DNA of 64,000 bases from Pseudomonas sp. FP2196 (lineage in GTDB: Bacteria > Pseudomonadota > Gammaproteobacteria > Pseudomonadales > Pseudomonadaceae): contig NZ_CP117445.1 in NCBI RefSeq assembly GCF_030687715.1, positions 1,670,501 to 1,734,500 on the forward strand. The letters are read 5' to 3'. The position numbers were made by a program, and so were the translations under genes. Positions 61,982 through 64,000 of the stretch are shown here, piece after piece. How positions within the stretch are numbered: the stretch's first letter is position 1; every line of letters begins with the position of its first letter. The notes under the pieces were generated by a model. The model was not told the origin of the DNA. It saw only the letters and a program-made list of their open reading frames with translations, and made no database searches.

Positions 61982-64000
61982 ATGCAGGTTCAAAGCAGCA
62001 CTCAAACCAACACGACACCGCTGAACGAGCTGTTCACGGTGGTGGTGATCACCCACAACCGCAATGCGTTTCTGCGTCGTACATTGCAGTACTACAGCAG
62101 CTACGCGGCCAAGGTGCTGGTGCTGGATTCGACAGTGCAGGGCGATGATCGCATCGCTGTCGATTTTCCGTCGGTGGACTATCGTCATTTGCCGCAGTAC
62201 TCCTACAAAGGCCTGCAGGAAAAGCTCAGTTGGGGCGTGCAGCAGGTGACTACGCCGTACATGGTGTTTGCGGCCGACGATGATTTCCTGATCCATGACG
62301 CACTGACGGCCTCGGTGGATTTCCTCCAGGCCAATCCTGACTACGGCCTGTGCCACGGCTACGGGTTCATGTACCTGACCCGTGCCAGCGAAGTGACCTA
62401 TTACCGTCGCGACAAGCTTGTTCAGGAAGACTATGACTCGGCACAGCCGGAAACCCGTGTCATGGAATTCATGGGGCAGTTCCTGCCGCCGTTCTATGCG
62501 GTGACCCGAACCGATCTGCTGAAGCAGTGGTATAGCTTGCTGCCAGCGGGCACCAGTTTCGAATGGCAGGAAATCGGTCACACGTTTTATCTGTTGGCGT
62601 GCGCCAAGGCGCGGGTTCTGCCGATTGCTTTTGCGGTGCGCGAAGCCAACTACGGCAGCTCTGATCACAACACCAACGTGTTGACGGTCCTGAGTTGGCA
62701 AGACGCGAAAACCGTAGCCGAGCGCGAGCGTTTTGCCGAGTTTCTGGCGTCGATCCCTACCGCTTTCAGTGGTCAGGATCCGGCCGCGATCAAGCAGATT
62801 GCCCTGAACAGTTTTGCCGAAATGGCTGACTGCCTGCTCAAGGGGCGTTCGCTGTCCGGTGCAGCGATTTTCCGCTCGGCGTGGATTGAACCGGGTCAGG
62901 AGCCGGTGCGCTCATTCGCGCCTGAGCAATTTGTCGAGATGCCGTTCTACAACAAGCCGGTTTTCGACTTGTTGACCGAGTACGAATTCCTGCTGCACGC
63001 CATGCCTGCCGGGCGCTTGCAATTGCAGGAGCTGGAAGGTGTGTTGCTGCGTCAGCACGAATTGATGCGTGTTCATCCCAATGACGATGAACGGACGATT
63101 CGTGCGCGTCTATGGGAAGCGCTGACACTGAACATGTTCAATCGCGAGGTAGTCGAACGCCTGGCCGAGTCCATGCTTGCCAGTGAAGAGCCTGAAGAAG
63201 GGGTGAAGCTACAAGCCTGGCTGGAGCGTTTGAATTCGGTACCGGGGCAACAGGAGCGCAAGCTTTTCGAAAACATGCCGACCGGGCGGCTGCTGCAATG
63301 GCTCGAAGCGCGCGATCCCGAGCCTGCGCAACTGCCAGCAATCACCCGGCACCTGACCAGCCATGCCGGCGGTCCGCAAATGGGCATTCTCCTGCTGGAT
63401 CTGGACGCCGACATGGTCAAGCTGCAGACGACCTTCGACAGCCTGGTTGGCGGCCATTGCAAGGCGTTCAAACTGGTTGTACTCACCACCGGGGAGTTGC
63501 CAGCGACCACGACCGTGCGCGATACCGTGCATTTCGTCAAAGTGACCACGACCAACTACGTCGAGCGGATCAATCAACTGCTGCCTCAGCTCGGTAGCGA
63601 CTGGATCATGCTCGCCGAGGCGGGGGTCCAGTTCACTGCCAGCGGTCTGCTGCGTGCAAGCCTTGAGCTACTGGGGGCCGAAGGTGTGCGCGCCGTGGCG
63701 ATGGATGAAATCCAGCGCCAGCCGGGCGGTGCGCTGGCGGATGTGTTCCGTCCGGGGGTCAACTTCGACCTGCTGCAAACCGTGCCGTCGATGATGGCGC
63801 GACACTGGTTGTTCCAGCGCGATGTGTTGGTTCAGGCCAAAGGCTTCGCCGCCGAGTACAGCGATGCGCTGGAGTTCGACCTTTTGCTGCGCTTGATCGA
63901 AGACGGCGGGCTGGCTGGCCTTGCTCATCTGGCGGAGCCGTTGCTGATCTGCGACGCACCGCCTGCTGAAGAAAACGCTCATGAGCGTCAGACCCTGACA
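61982..64000 (+). CDS. TIGR00180-type glycosyltransferase (3' end outside window)
   Basis: 673 codons, open to the window's end. The N-terminal ~250 residues are GT2-like: 'VVVITHNRNAFLRRTLQYYSS' (~residues 20-40, in part), 'VLVLDST' and the DDD of FAADDDFLI (~100). The later ~420 residues are less clear, with a second GT-like segment (~460 on: MGILLLDLDADMVKLQ...WIMLAEAGVQFT). Probably another transferase acting on flagellin or a surface glycan. The ATG at 61982 follows a GGATAGGAA site. Confidence 0.8.
   Translation, partial: MQVQSSTQTNTTPLNELFTVVVITHNRNAFLRRTLQYYSSYAAKVLVLDSTVQGDDRIAVDFPSVDYRHLPQYSYKGLQEKLSWGVQQVTTPYMVFAADDDFLIHDALTASVDFLQANPDYGLCHGYGFMYLTRASEVTYYRRDKLVQEDYDSAQPETRVMEFMGQFLPPFYAVTRTDLLKQWYSLLPAGTSFEWQEIGHTFYLLACAKARVLPIAFAVREANYGSSDHNTNVLTVLSWQDAKTVAERERFAEFLASIPTAFSGQDPAAIKQIALNSFAEMADCLLKGRSLSGAAIFRSAWIEPGQEPVRSFAPEQFVEMPFYNKPVFDLLTEYEFLLHAMPAGRLQLQELEGVLLRQHELMRVHPNDDERTIRARLWEALTLNMFNREVVERLAESMLASEEPEEGVKLQAWLERLNSVPGQQERKLFENMPTGRLLQWLEARDPEPAQLPAITRHLTSHAGGPQMGILLLDLDADMVKLQTTFDSLVGGHCKAFKLVVLTTGELPATTTVRDTVHFVKVTTTNYVERINQLLPQLGSDWIMLAEAGVQFTASGLLRASLELLGAEGVRAVAMDEIQRQPGGALADVFRPGVNFDLLQTVPSMMARHWLFQRDVLVQAKGFAAEYSDALEFDLLLRLIEDGGLAGLAHLAEPLLICDAPPAEENAHERQTLT

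Noticed and set aside
1..64000. tRNA, rRNA, insertion sequences and prophage genes
   Set aside because: No cloverleaf, rRNA segment, transposase or integrase sequence was recognised in any gap or frame.

Overview
The window looks like a chromosomal stretch of a fluorescent Pseudomonas (P. fluorescens group). The basis is the high-GC coding sequence, the phhRABC phenylalanine cluster, the flgFGHIJKL operon followed by a glycosylation island, DUF6124 and CpxP-type genes, and two abundant families of intergenic palindromes (GTAGGAGTGAGCCTGCTCGCG and GTAGGAGCTGCCGCAGGCTGCGATC types). The species cannot be fixed from the sequence alone.

Layout. 1-5.9 kb: the C-terminal end of a large RTX adhesin, a DUF6124 gene behind an elaborately folded leader RNA, ybaN and yecA family genes, and recQ. 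6-14.9 kb: a SlyA-type regulator with a palindromic operator, a FimV paralogue, a PlpD-type patatin, an Rdx selenoprotein-W-like protein, an EamA transporter, an AraC regulator, an LpxH-like phosphoesterase, an HD-domain protein and a DUF962 protein. 15-21.5 kb: a second AraC regulator, trkH, a nitroreductase, and a Cpx-like envelope stress system (sensor, CpxP-like chaperone, regulator). 21.6-27.6 kb: the conserved yciI-yciB / PHP phosphoesterase / yciO / scpA / scpB / rluB neighbourhood. 27.6-29.9 kb: an AroP-type amino-acid permease preceded by a promoter and a 20-codon leader ORF with two Trp codons. 29.9-34.0 kb: an AT-richer accessory block with a divergent SHMT-fold enzyme, an HTH regulator with nested inverted repeats at its own promoter, a VUT transporter with an added N-terminal domain, and a QueC. 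34.1-40.9 kb: arfB, an MFS transporter, two tiny genes, and phhCBA/phhR. 41.1-49.6 kb: flgFGHIJKL behind a sigma-54 promoter. 49.7-64 kb: a surface or flagellin glycosylation island with a 1186-residue multi-domain glycosyltransferase, an RTX protein, a translationally coupled CDP-sugar pathway (rfbF, rfbG, epimerase, two C-methyltransferase-like enzymes, a reductase/epimerase, a CmcI-type methyltransferase), and a second glycosyltransferase running off the end.

How the parts work together. phhA hydroxylates phenylalanine, phhB recycles the pterin and phhC transaminates, all controlled by PhhR. flgF-L build the distal rod, L and P rings, the rod cap/muramidase and the hook-filament junction. 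The following island probably makes and attaches a branched, methylated 6-deoxyhexose to flagellin or another surface structure. The most unusual items are the switch-like RNA leader at about 2009-2178 (minus strand), the SHMT-like/HTH/VUT/QueC block, and the Trp-codon leader ORF upstream of the permease.
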